From the NCBI GenBank assembly GCA_937915285.1, contig CALDNG010000035.1, positions 1-6,113 on the forward strand: a DNA stretch of 6,113 nt, in the 5' to 3' direction. Below the pieces are notes generated by a model. That model made no database searches and was not told where the DNA came from. It saw only the letters and a program-made list of their open reading frames with translations. The first letter of the stretch is position 1. Each line of letters opens with the position of its first letter. Position numbers and translations under genes: made by a program. Shown here piece after piece: positions 1-6,089 of this stretch. The stretch is from an uncultured Desulfomonile sp. (GTDB lineage: Bacteria > Desulfobacterota > Desulfomonilia > Desulfomonilales > Desulfomonilaceae).

Positions 1-1140
1 TACGAGCTTGGTGAGCAATGGCGCCAGACTATGGCCGGTCTGTTTAGCGTGTTGATGGAGCATCTTTCAGGGATGAAGGTCGCAAGGAGTTTTGGAGCTG
101 AAGAGCGTCACATCAGGAGTTTCTGTTCATTAAGCTCTAACCTTGAGCAGCAGGCAAACCGTTTTGCGACCATCCTCTCTTCGACCGGGATGTATTATCA
201 GATCGGAGGGGTGGTGGTGGTGAGTGTCTTCTTTTATATTGGAATTCAGGTATTGGAAATACCGGTCTCCAGACTTTTGATAATGCTTTTCCTTTTCGCA
301 GGGCTTGTGCCGATGTTTTCCTGGATGCAAAGAGCGTGGCAGGGGACACTTAACATGCTTCCGGCATACAGGGCCGTCCTGGAAATGCAGAATCAGTTCA
401 TGGAAGCAAAAGAGCCTGAAATAGAGAGTGGAGCCGATCCGATCAACCTTAAGGAGGGAATCGAATTCAGGAATGTGTCGTTCAGATATGACCTGGGCGA
501 TCCTGGATTCGTCCTGAATCATCTCGACTTATACATACGTGCTCGAGAGACCACGGTCATTCTTGGGCCTTCCGGTGGGGGAAAAAGTACCTTCGCCGAC
601 CTGCTGATAGGGCTTTTAACCCCTGAAACGGGAAGTATTCTTGTTGACGGGATTCCTCTCGACGGTAGCATGCTGCATTCTTGGCGCAAATCAGTCGGTT
701 ACGTCCCTCAGGAGAGCATTCTGTTCCACGAGACACTCAAGGCAAACATGCAATGGGCTGCCCCTGAGAGTTCGGATCGTGACATCTGGAAAGCCCTGGA
801 AATGGCCTCAGCCGATGACTTTGTTAAAAGGCTCCCGGAAGGGTTGGACACAATCATGGGTGATCGAGGGGTGAGACTGTCAGGAGGGCAGAGGCAGCGG
901 ATATCGCTTGCGAGGGCTCTGCTCAGGAAGCCGGCGCTGTTGTTGCTAGATGAAGCGACCAGCAGTCTGGACAATGAAAACGAGCAGCGGATCATTCACG
1001 CTCTGCAGGAATTACGGGGCCAGATGACCGTGGTGTTCATATCCCACAGGAAATCAGTGGTTGATTGCTCGGATAGGGTAGTTATGATCGAGGGAGGTAG
1101 GGCCGTACCCCAAAATGATAATGAGGCCCACAACTCATGA
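1..1140 (+). CDS. ABC exporter half-transporter (membrane domain + ATPase), 5'-truncated by window edge
   Basis: Frame 1 is open from the first base, so the true start lies upstream; the Met at base 31 sits inside the membrane domain and is not a credible start. Residues here are counted from the first visible codon (379 visible). About 1-65 match the cytoplasmic helices and coupling-loop region of ABCB/MsbA-type exporters (EHLSGMKVARSFGAE, 20-34). Two hydrophobic helices follow at about 67-87 and 91-110. The nucleotide-binding domain starts near 150: A-loop Tyr163, Walker A GPSGGGKST (189-197), Q-loop Gln237, signature LSGGQ (293-297), Walker B with Asp317 and catalytic Glu318, D-loop SSLD (321-324), switch His349. 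All catalytic motifs are intact, so it should hydrolyse ATP as a dimer in the inner membrane. Family members are about 580 residues, so some 200 are missing to the left. The substrate cannot be told from this fragment (lipid, peptide or drug are all possible). Confidence 0.95.
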   Translation, partial: YELGEQWRQTMAGLFSVLMEHLSGMKVARSFGAEERHIRSFCSLSSNLEQQANRFATILSSTGMYYQIGGVVVVSVFFYIGIQVLEIPVSRLLIMLFLFAGLVPMFSWMQRAWQGTLNMLPAYRAVLEMQNQFMEAKEPEIESGADPINLKEGIEFRNVSFRYDLGDPGFVLNHLDLYIRARETTVILGPSGGGKSTFADLLIGLLTPETGSILVDGIPLDGSMLHSWRKSVGYVPQESILFHETLKANMQWAAPESSDRDIWKALEMASADDFVKRLPEGLDTIMGDRGVRLSGGQRQRISLARALLRKPALLLLDEATSSLDNENEQRIIHALQELRGQMTVVFISHRKSVVDCSDRVVMIEGGRAVPQNDNEAHNS

Positions 1141-1319
1141 TTCGACAAGACTGCATTTTTTAAATAATCAGCTCCCAGGAACCAGGTAACCAGGAGAAAG
1201 CCAGAGTGAGTTAAAGCCCATACGTTTTAACTTGAAATGGCATTTTCACTTTGCCGTGAAAATCGAGCGTCAGCAACCCAGAAAACGATCTTGTAACATG
1301 CTGATAATTCTCGTGCTTT
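1141..1319. other. Non-coding gap between the ABC gene and the att-like repeat
   Basis: No open frame of useful length was seen on either strand. There is a run of six T (1156-1161 area) shortly after the ABC stop, but no GC-rich stem in front of it, so it is not a convincing terminator. CCAGG occurs three times at 7-8 bp spacing (1175, 1182, 1190), of unknown meaning. A small AT-rich hairpin lies at 1242-1263. If the integration model is right, this stretch is the original chromosomal sequence downstream of the RNA gene before insertion. Confidence 0.6.
1242..1263. terminator. Small AT-rich hairpin, possible old terminator
   Basis: ATTTTCAC (1242-1249) pairs perfectly with GTGAAAAT (1256-1263) around a 6-base loop. 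No T-run follows on either strand. Its place, 56 bp beyond the CCA side of the att-like repeat, is where a terminator for the pre-insertion RNA gene would sit, and it could also serve the ABC gene from the other side. The stem is AT-rich and weak, so the function is tentative. Confidence 0.3.
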
Positions 1320-1342
1320 TGGTGGAGGCGGTGGGAATCGAA
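1320..1342 (-). repeat. att-like direct repeat: orphan fragment of tmRNA/tRNA 3' end
   Basis: Read on the - strand this is a T-loop TTCGATT, a T-stem 3' strand, the acceptor strand CGCCTCC, discriminator A and CCA. It matches 6090-6112 except at 1332 (T here, C at 6102), which turns the T-stem strand CCCGC into CCCAC. To its right (from 1343) the sequence cannot form the 5' half of the T-stem, so there is no RNA gene here. It is an isolated 3' fragment, as left at the distal end of an element integrated into such a gene. Confidence 0.7.
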
Positions 1343-1394
1343 ACTGGCGCTATAAAGGTTAAGGTGTTGTAATCAGGCCATTTGTTAAACAAAA

Positions 1395-1410
1395 AGTTGT
1401 CAGCAAATTG
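1395..1410 (+). repeat. Candidate recombinase arm-type site, left end
   Basis: The 16 bases AGTTGTCAGCAAATTG recur in inverted orientation at 6037-6052 with a single difference. This copy begins 52 bp inside the left att-like core. A shorter shared stretch GGCTTAA follows both copies, after 10 extra bases on the left, suggesting related end sequences. The position and symmetry suit integrase arm-binding sites. No protein-binding evidence exists. Confidence 0.5.
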
Positions 1411-1418
1411 TCAGTAAA
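1397..1418 (+). repeat. Tandem 11-bp repeat TTGTCAG(C/T)AAA
   Basis: Two copies, 1397-1407 and 1408-1418, abut exactly and differ at one base (C1404 versus T1415). The 11-bp period is about one helical turn, so bound proteins would lie on the same DNA face. This is typical of arm-type or excisionase sites next to an att core, but also of repressor operators. The first copy overlaps the 16-bp sequence repeated at the right end. Confidence 0.6.
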
Positions 1419-1423
1419 TCGGC

Positions 1424-1468
1424 TTAAAACATGTCTTTACACCCTGAAGGTAACTTTACATGTTTTAA
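1424..1468. repeat. 11-bp perfect inverted repeat near the att-like site
   Basis: TTAAAACATGT (1424-1434) is the exact reverse complement of ACATGTTTTAA (1458-1468), with a 23-base spacer. Inside the spacer TTAC (1437-1440) can pair with GTAA (1450-1453), giving a two-part stem. The sequence is AT-rich and lacks a clean T-run, so a DNA-binding site or an accessory part of the recombination site is more likely than a terminator. Confidence 0.5.
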
Positions 1469-1681
1469 AAATCCACGCTTTATAACTCATTATATTTTTG
1501 CATCATGTGGCAAAGCCCTTCCAGAAAGGTATATGACATTTTACGGCGTCACTGATCACTTCAGTGTCAAGATTGCATTAACAAGTTTTTTGGACCGGGC
1601 GTGACCCTAATATAGTCGAGTGGAATTAATACTAACCATACCATGTGTTTATGTCTGATCGTACGAGCCTAATAATGGCTT

Positions 1682-1710
1682 GTATTAATAATGATAACAT
1701 TATCAAATAC
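1682..1710. promoter_or_regulatory. Operator-like palindrome
   Basis: GTATT (1682-1686) and ATAATG (1688-1693) are mirrored by CATTAT (1698-1703) and AATAC (1706-1710) around ATAA, an imperfect 29-bp palindrome with 11 paired positions and a one-base offset. TAATAATG also occurs as a direct copy at 1670-1677, within a small AGCC/GGCT dyad (1666-1680). The density of symmetry in AT-rich DNA, about 320 bp before the outer-membrane protein start, suggests a regulator or bending-protein site. AT-rich DNA makes such palindromes by chance more often than balanced DNA. Confidence 0.35.
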
Positions 1711-1824
1711 TTCCTGTTTGTAATAAATTTTGGGTAGGTCCCATTTTTAGATTGTTTCAGTCGGCTCATTGTGATACCAATTTACTAAGATAACCTTCTT
1801 TTAAAGTAAAATTCTCGGGGGATT

Positions 1825-1861
1825 GCGCCGCCAGTCCGGTTTGCGGCGATGTCACGGCGCA
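1825..1861 (+). promoter_or_regulatory. GC-rich block with two mutually exclusive stems
   Basis: CGCCGC (1826-1831) can pair with GCGGCG (1843-1848), or GCGCCG plus a flanking T (1824-1830) can pair with CGGCGCA (1855-1861). The two stems share the same left arm and exclude each other. The block stands out from the AT-rich surroundings. If transcribed, it could be a switch-like leader or an attenuator; if not, it may be a paired binding site. It lies upstream of the sigma-54 candidate, so it would be in RNA only if a second promoter exists further left. It matches no riboswitch I recognise. Confidence 0.35.
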
Positions 1862-1963
1862 CTGGGCTTGAATTTTGTTATAAGACCCTCTTTTGCCCGT
1901 GACGCAACCTATTATTCAGAAAAGCCCTACTCGTTCCGGAAAATTGGTCCGTTCATTTCGGTA

Positions 1964-1980
1964 TTGGCGCCTGTATAGCT
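1964..1980 (+). promoter_or_regulatory. Candidate sigma-54 (RpoN) promoter for the outer-membrane protein gene
   Basis: TTGGCGC at 1964-1970 and TAGCT at 1976-1980 match the -24/-12 consensus (YTGGCACG-N4-TTGCW) with the invariant GG (1966-1967) and GC (1978-1979) separated by exactly 10 bases. Mismatches are G for A at 1969, C for G at 1971 and A for T at 1977. Transcription would start near 1991, leaving a leader of about 36 bases that includes the ribosome binding site. Sigma-54 promoters require an enhancer-binding activator, so the upstream inverted repeats could be its sites. Confidence 0.55.
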
Positions 1981-2026
1981 GTGTCCTGCAGGCCCAAAGA
2001 TCAAATAATACGGTCAGGAATTCACC

Positions 2027-3826
2027 ATGAACCCTCTAATGGCTCGAGCTGCGCTTTTGTCACTAAGCCTTTATTTCATTTCAGGAACATGTTGTTCCGT
2101 GTTTGCCTGGGAGTTTTCCATGAATGGCGTGCTGACATGGAAGTACAAGTCATTCTCCCAACTTGGCTCGCAGGGGTTTTTTGGTCCATTTGACAGTGAC
2201 GCGAGCGGTCCTGGGCCGTCCAATTATGGAGGATCTATCGGTAGCGCTGCCTCGATGAACGGTTGGTTGGGACATGAAATGCAGTCCATGCCGACTGGTG
2301 TTGAATGGTTTATAACCAACCACGCTACGGACCCTACCATCAGGGATTATGGCGAGATCTCCTCTGGCTCTGACCTCTCGCTCGCTACGCTTTATATGAC
2401 AATTTACCCTGAGATACGCCTTAATGAAGCCCTTAGGATAAGGGGCTCATACAGGATAGGCTCATGGGAAACACCATATGCGAACGTAAGCGCCGGGACC
2501 ATGGTGAGATCGGAGTATCCTGAGGGAATGGCTCCGGGTGTGTTGAGATCTATTTCACCGGGTTACTGGGAAACCTTGTGGGCGTCGTTGCAGACCCCCT
2601 GGGGTATAGTGGTATTCGGGAAGAGACCTGCTCCTTTTGGAATGGGATTGATATTTGATGGAGTCGATAACGCCGATGGTGTCGGGATCCTGATCATGAC
2701 AAGTTATGGACCGTTCCGTTTTGGAATAGGGGCAGTCCCATGGATACTGGGAAGTCCCTATTACTTCACTTTGTCCGATAAGAATGCCGCTCGGCAATAT
2801 GACACAAGCGCTGGCATGACTTATGATTCAGGGCCAATTTCCGCAGGCATGGGCGGCAGGGTCTGGAAATTTCACACAGGCCCGGAGTCAGCCACCTACC
2901 AGGGAACGGATGGCGCCACTCCAACTGGCAGATACGCTATAATTCCCACCGACACCGTGATTACGGACGGGACCATCTACCTGAAATATTTTAACGGCAG
3001 GTTTTTTCTGAACGCTGAAGCGGCCTGGGGCTATGAGATCACAAGGCGCCAGAGGTGGCTGGCTTCGGACCCAGGTGTCAGCCAGGGGAAAAGTCGTTTT
3101 GCCTCCAATTATGTCGAACACTGGAGGACGGCGGTTGAAGCCGGGGCATGCGTTGGGCCTGCCAAGATTACCATGCTGTGGTCTCTCATTCCCGGTTTTG
3201 ACAGGAGGCACGGTGTCAGGATAGACAGGCAGTCCTACCCCCCGCTCAATGTCGCTACCGGTCTGACAAATGTCACCATGTTCAGGAACTATAGCCTCAT
3301 CCTGTCATATACATACGGTTCCGGAAATTATTCAATCACTCCTGACAGCAGAAACGGTTACATGACCGACGCTAACATACTGGGCATGAGACTGGATTAC
3401 GCAGTTGCAGCTAACCTTAACATCTTTGCCACGGCCTTTACGGCCAACCGTGTCTCTCACGGCTATGGACAGGGATATATAAGGCCTCAATACTATTATA
3501 ATACTACCGAACCGCCAGCGTCGCGTTTCACCGGGAGGGTTGAATTCGTGGAGACGGATAATTACGACAGCCCGTCCCCATCGATTCCTGACAGCAGTCT
3601 GGGTTACGAGTTCGACTGGGGATTTGCATGGAAACTCATGGAAAAATATACCCTGAACGCGACCTTTGGGGTTTGGAAACCGGGTGGCTGGTTTAGTTAC
3701 GCCTGTATCGACAGGTCGGTAGCCAACTGGAAGAGTCCTGATTCGTCCAATAATTTTGGTGTAAGACCTGGTAAGTCTATTGATCCGGTGTTCGCGATGG
3801 AGATCAAGCTCGAAGTTGAATACTAG
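2027..3826 (+). CDS. Porin-like outer-membrane beta-barrel protein, function unknown
   Basis: The 599-residue product starts at an ATG preceded by AGGA (2016-2019) with a 7-base gap. Residues 1-27 form a signal peptide: Arg7, a hydrophobic core at about 8-20, and a V-F-A cleavage site (25-27), so the mature protein begins at Trp28. There is no convincing lipobox, although Cys22-Cys23 are present in the signal. The mature chain is rich in Gly, Tyr, Trp and Phe, has many short alternating polar/hydrophobic stretches, no long hydrophobic helix, and ends MEIKLEVEY with a terminal aromatic residue, the usual beta-signal for outer-membrane assembly. Only two cysteines remain in the mature part (375, 560). 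I do not recognise a named family; size and composition resemble uncharacterised porin-like proteins of Desulfobacterota. Substrate unknown. It probably shares a transcript with the kinase gene 55 bp downstream. Confidence 0.8.
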   Translation: MNPLMARAALLSLSLYFISGTCCSVFAWEFSMNGVLTWKYKSFSQLGSQGFFGPFDSDASGPGPSNYGGSIGSAASMNGWLGHEMQSMPTGVEWFITNHATDPTIRDYGEISSGSDLSLATLYMTIYPEIRLNEALRIRGSYRIGSWETPYANVSAGTMVRSEYPEGMAPGVLRSISPGYWETLWASLQTPWGIVVFGKRPAPFGMGLIFDGVDNADGVGILIMTSYGPFRFGIGAVPWILGSPYYFTLSDKNAARQYDTSAGMTYDSGPISAGMGGRVWKFHTGPESATYQGTDGATPTGRYAIIPTDTVITDGTIYLKYFNGRFFLNAEAAWGYEITRRQRWLASDPGVSQGKSRFASNYVEHWRTAVEAGACVGPAKITMLWSLIPGFDRRHGVRIDRQSYPPLNVATGLTNVTMFRNYSLILSYTYGSGNYSITPDSRNGYMTDANILGMRLDYAVAANLNIFATAFTANRVSHGYGQGYIRPQYYYNTTEPPASRFTGRVEFVETDNYDSPSPSIPDSSLGYEFDWGFAWKLMEKYTLNATFGVWKPGGWFSYACIDRSVANWKSPDSSNNFGVRPGKSIDPVFAMEIKLEVEY

Positions 3827-3881
3827 GAAACATTTTTTTGTCGGGGGCATGATATGGCTGAATCAAGGGTAGGATATCGAA

Positions 3882-6008
3882 ATGACAGATGTAACAACTA
3901 ATGCTGGAGATCACGGCGGTGAAATTGCCGAGCTTCGGAAGCGTATCGAACACTTGGAACGTTCCGAGAAGAAAGCCCGTGACAGGTCTGACTATCTGCA
4001 AGGCATACTGGACTGTTTGCCTGTGATTGTAACCTCCTGGGGATTGGGCGGCATTCTAAATTATGCCAACCAGACTTTCCTGAATGAATCAGGATTTAGG
4101 CTGGAAGACGTCATAGGTCGCAACTTTCTTGATCTCTACCCTCCACAGGAGATGGAACGCATTTCACAAATCTACCATAACCTTCTCCAACAACCGGATG
4201 GATCTTTTTTTAAGAGTAAGTTAAACGGAATTACCAAGAATGGAGAATGGGTGGTTGTTGAAGGGACGATCGTCAAGAAAACGTCGGCTCCGATTCATGG
4301 GTTTGTGGGATGTTCTGTCAACGTGACAGAAAAAGCCATGGTTGAAATTGACTATAGGGAATCCGTGGAAGCCATGGCGACAATTTTCAACAACGTCCAG
4401 GACGCTCTGCTTATTCATGATAAATCCGGAATGTTAATTCAGGTAAATCAAAGACTTATCGAAATGTTGGGCGTAGATAGACTGATCTGGGTGAAAGATT
4501 CTTCCTCAATAAATGCCTATGACTATTACTCGCCGGAGGATAACTCGTTTGATTTACGAGATGTGTGGGATGATGTCCTTAAAGGGGATGTAAAGCAGCT
4601 AGAGTATCGTATTAGACGTCAAACTGATGGAACGGTATTTGATGTAGAAGTTTTCATGCGATCTATTCGGTTGAAAGGCCAAGACCACATACTGGCAACA
4701 GTAAAGGACATCACCGAAAAGAAGCGAGTAATGGATGAGCTACAAAGGGCCCTTGGCCTGGCGCAGCAGTTACGAATCCGAGCTGAAGAGGCCAGTCAGA
4801 CCAAGAGTAAATTCCTTGCCAATATGAGTCACGAATTGAGAACGCCGCTTAATGCCATCCTGGGTTTTTCTGAGCTTCTGGAAGGCCGTTATTATGGAGA
4901 GATCAATGACAAGCAGTCATCCTACCTGAGAGCCATTTATACCTCCGGAGAACATCTGCTTCAATTGATCAACGATATCCTGGATATAGCAAAAGTCGAA
5001 GCCGGTAAGATGGAAATGTTTCCCTCGCGCATCGACTTAAGTCAATTGCTCCAAAACAGTATCTCCATGATCAAGGAGACAGCTTATAAAAGGGGCCTGA
5101 AACTTGAACATCAGATAGCGGGAGTTTTATGTGAACAGAACATTTGGGCTGACGAAGTGAGACTAAAACAGATCGTGATGAATCTGTTGTCCAATGCGGT
5201 GAAATTCACCCCGTCGGGCGGTACGGTCACACTGGAGGCCGTCATGTTGGACCAGGAGATCAGATTACGGGTGATGGACACCGGCATAGGCATTAAAGCG
5301 GAAGATCAGGCACGGATATTCGAGGAATTCGAACAGGTTGATTCATCATTCTCCAGGCAGCAGCAGGGAACCGGACTGGGGTTGTCTCTGACACGAAAGC
5401 TTGTCGAATTACATGGAGGAAGAATCTGGCTTGAAAGCGAGGGAGAAAATAAGGGCAGCATTTTTACTATTGAAATCCCCTATGTTCAGGCCGGCCCGAA
5501 ACTGGTCCAAGACTTCCCTGGAAGGGGGATGTTGGGCACACTGACCCCATTCGCCGACATGGAGGTCCAGGACAATGTCGATGATAGACCTCTGGTGCTT
5601 GTAGTTGAAGATAATTCAGCCAACATGAAACTGACAACAACCCTCCTCGATATAGGGGGCTATAAGGCAATACCAGCGTTCACATCAGAGGAGGCCTTCA
5701 ACATTCTGAAACAGCATCATCCCGCCCTGATATTGATGGATATATCCCTCCCGGGTATGGACGGGCTCACTGCCACTCAACGAATTAAAAATGACCCCTC
5801 CACCGCAGATATTCCGGTAGTAGCCCTAACCGCCCACGCCATGAAGGATGACGAAACCCGCGCGTTGGAAGTGGGGTGTGACGCCTATCTCCTCAAGCCT
5901 GTGGATACACGTCAGTTCTACAGGACACTCTCGGAAATCGTCCATAAGAGCCATCTACTTCGAGCGGAGTCCGGAATTGAGCAACATCACAGGTTGCAGA
6001 TGGACTGA
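3882..6008 (+). CDS. Soluble hybrid histidine kinase, PAS-PAS-HisKA-HATPase-receiver
   Basis: The 708-residue protein begins at an ATG with AGG (3871-3873) 8 bases upstream; a stop at 3870-3872 in the same frame rules out an upstream start. Order: charged coiled coil (about 12-38), PAS 1 (about 39-150), PAS 2 (about 163-280, ending in the usual VKDITEKKR), a second helical linker, HisKA with H-box SHELRTP (316-322, phospho-acceptor His317), HATPase with N-box Asn434/Asn438, G1 DTGIG (466-470), F-box near 479-484 and G2 GTGLG (496-500), then a receiver (about 570-688) with Glu576/Asp577, phospho-acceptor Asp620, Thr650 and Lys672. All catalytic residues are present. There is no membrane helix or signal peptide, so it should sense a cytoplasmic cue by its PAS domains. 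There is no Hpt or output domain and no response regulator nearby, so phosphate must pass to a partner encoded elsewhere. The ligand cannot be inferred. Confidence 0.95.
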   Translation: MTDVTTNAGDHGGEIAELRKRIEHLERSEKKARDRSDYLQGILDCLPVIVTSWGLGGILNYANQTFLNESGFRLEDVIGRNFLDLYPPQEMERISQIYHNLLQQPDGSFFKSKLNGITKNGEWVVVEGTIVKKTSAPIHGFVGCSVNVTEKAMVEIDYRESVEAMATIFNNVQDALLIHDKSGMLIQVNQRLIEMLGVDRLIWVKDSSSINAYDYYSPEDNSFDLRDVWDDVLKGDVKQLEYRIRRQTDGTVFDVEVFMRSIRLKGQDHILATVKDITEKKRVMDELQRALGLAQQLRIRAEEASQTKSKFLANMSHELRTPLNAILGFSELLEGRYYGEINDKQSSYLRAIYTSGEHLLQLINDILDIAKVEAGKMEMFPSRIDLSQLLQNSISMIKETAYKRGLKLEHQIAGVLCEQNIWADEVRLKQIVMNLLSNAVKFTPSGGTVTLEAVMLDQEIRLRVMDTGIGIKAEDQARIFEEFEQVDSSFSRQQQGTGLGLSLTRKLVELHGGRIWLESEGENKGSIFTIEIPYVQAGPKLVQDFPGRGMLGTLTPFADMEVQDNVDDRPLVLVVEDNSANMKLTTTLLDIGGYKAIPAFTSEEAFNILKQHHPALILMDISLPGMDGLTATQRIKNDPSTADIPVVALTAHAMKDDETRALEVGCDAYLLKPVDTRQFYRTLSEIVHKSHLLRAESGIEQHHRLQMD

Positions 6009-6031
6009 GGAAAGCTATAATTAATTTATTA

Positions 6032-6062
6032 AGCCCCAATCTGCTGACAACTAATTGGGGCT
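6032..6062. terminator. Hairpin between the kinase gene and the convergent RNA gene
   Basis: AGCCCCAAT (6032-6040) pairs perfectly with ATTGGGGCT (6054-6062) around a 13-base loop, 24 bases after the kinase stop and 27 bases beyond the CCA end of the - strand RNA gene. Flanks are AT-rich but lack a clean T-run on either side, so termination strength is uncertain; it could act for both converging transcripts. The loop and left arm contain most of the 16-bp sequence shared with the left end, so part of the structure may instead serve recombination. Confidence 0.55.
6037..6052 (-). repeat. Candidate recombinase arm-type site, right end
   Basis: On the - strand this reads AGTTGTCAGCAGATTG, matching 1395-1410 at 15 of 16 positions. 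It lies 37 bp inside the right att-like core, versus 52 bp for the left copy. If the ends were joined in a circle, the two copies would face each other around the core, as arm sites do around a phage attP. It overlaps the hairpin at 6032-6062. Confidence 0.5.
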
Positions 6063-6089
6063 AGTATCTTAAGTAGTTCAATAATTTCC

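Larger units (their letters stand above)
1343..2026. other. AT-rich non-coding leader upstream of the outer-membrane protein gene
   Basis: This 684-bp stretch has no credible protein gene on either strand and stops are frequent in all frames. It contains the tandem and inverted repeats near the left att-like site, a palindrome cluster near 1666-1710, a GC-rich block with alternative stems (1825-1861) and a sigma-54 promoter candidate (1964-1980). A small perfect hairpin CACTGA/TCAGTG sits at 1550-1566. GTGAC or its complement occurs at 1548-1552, 1601-1605, 1851-1855 and 1899-1903, the last two as a 7-bp inverted pair GTCACGG/CCGTGAC (1851-1857, 1897-1903). These could be activator sites, but this is unproven. 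Confidence 0.6.

Noticed and set aside
130..522. 130-codon open frame on the - strand opposite the ABC gene
   Set aside because: It is antisense to the clearly coding exporter, and has a low-complexity His-rich stretch and no recognisable motif.
1238..1254. Sigma-54-like TGGCA...TTGC
   Set aside because: The GG and GC are separated by 12 bases instead of 10, and no gene follows at a suitable distance.
1320..1343. A second complete tRNA or tmRNA gene on the - strand
   Set aside because: The sequence beyond 1343 cannot pair to form the T-stem or any tRNA body, so only a 3' fragment is present.
1891..1930. Cyclic-di-GMP riboswitch, suggested by GTGACGCAAC
   Set aside because: The other conserved GEMM elements and the paired helices were not found around it.
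3833..3839. T-run after the outer-membrane protein gene as a terminator
   Set aside because: No stable stem precedes it; only a weak TCAA/TTGA pairing is visible.
3332..3850. 172-codon open frame on the - strand opposite the outer-membrane protein gene
   Set aside because: It lies antisense to a gene with a signal peptide and beta-signal, lacks recognisable domains, and is best explained as a reading-frame shadow.
1343..6089. Integrase, transposase, toxin-antitoxin or CRISPR array inside the proposed element
   Set aside because: Both long coding regions have other identities, and the non-coding parts show no further open frames or regularly spaced repeats.
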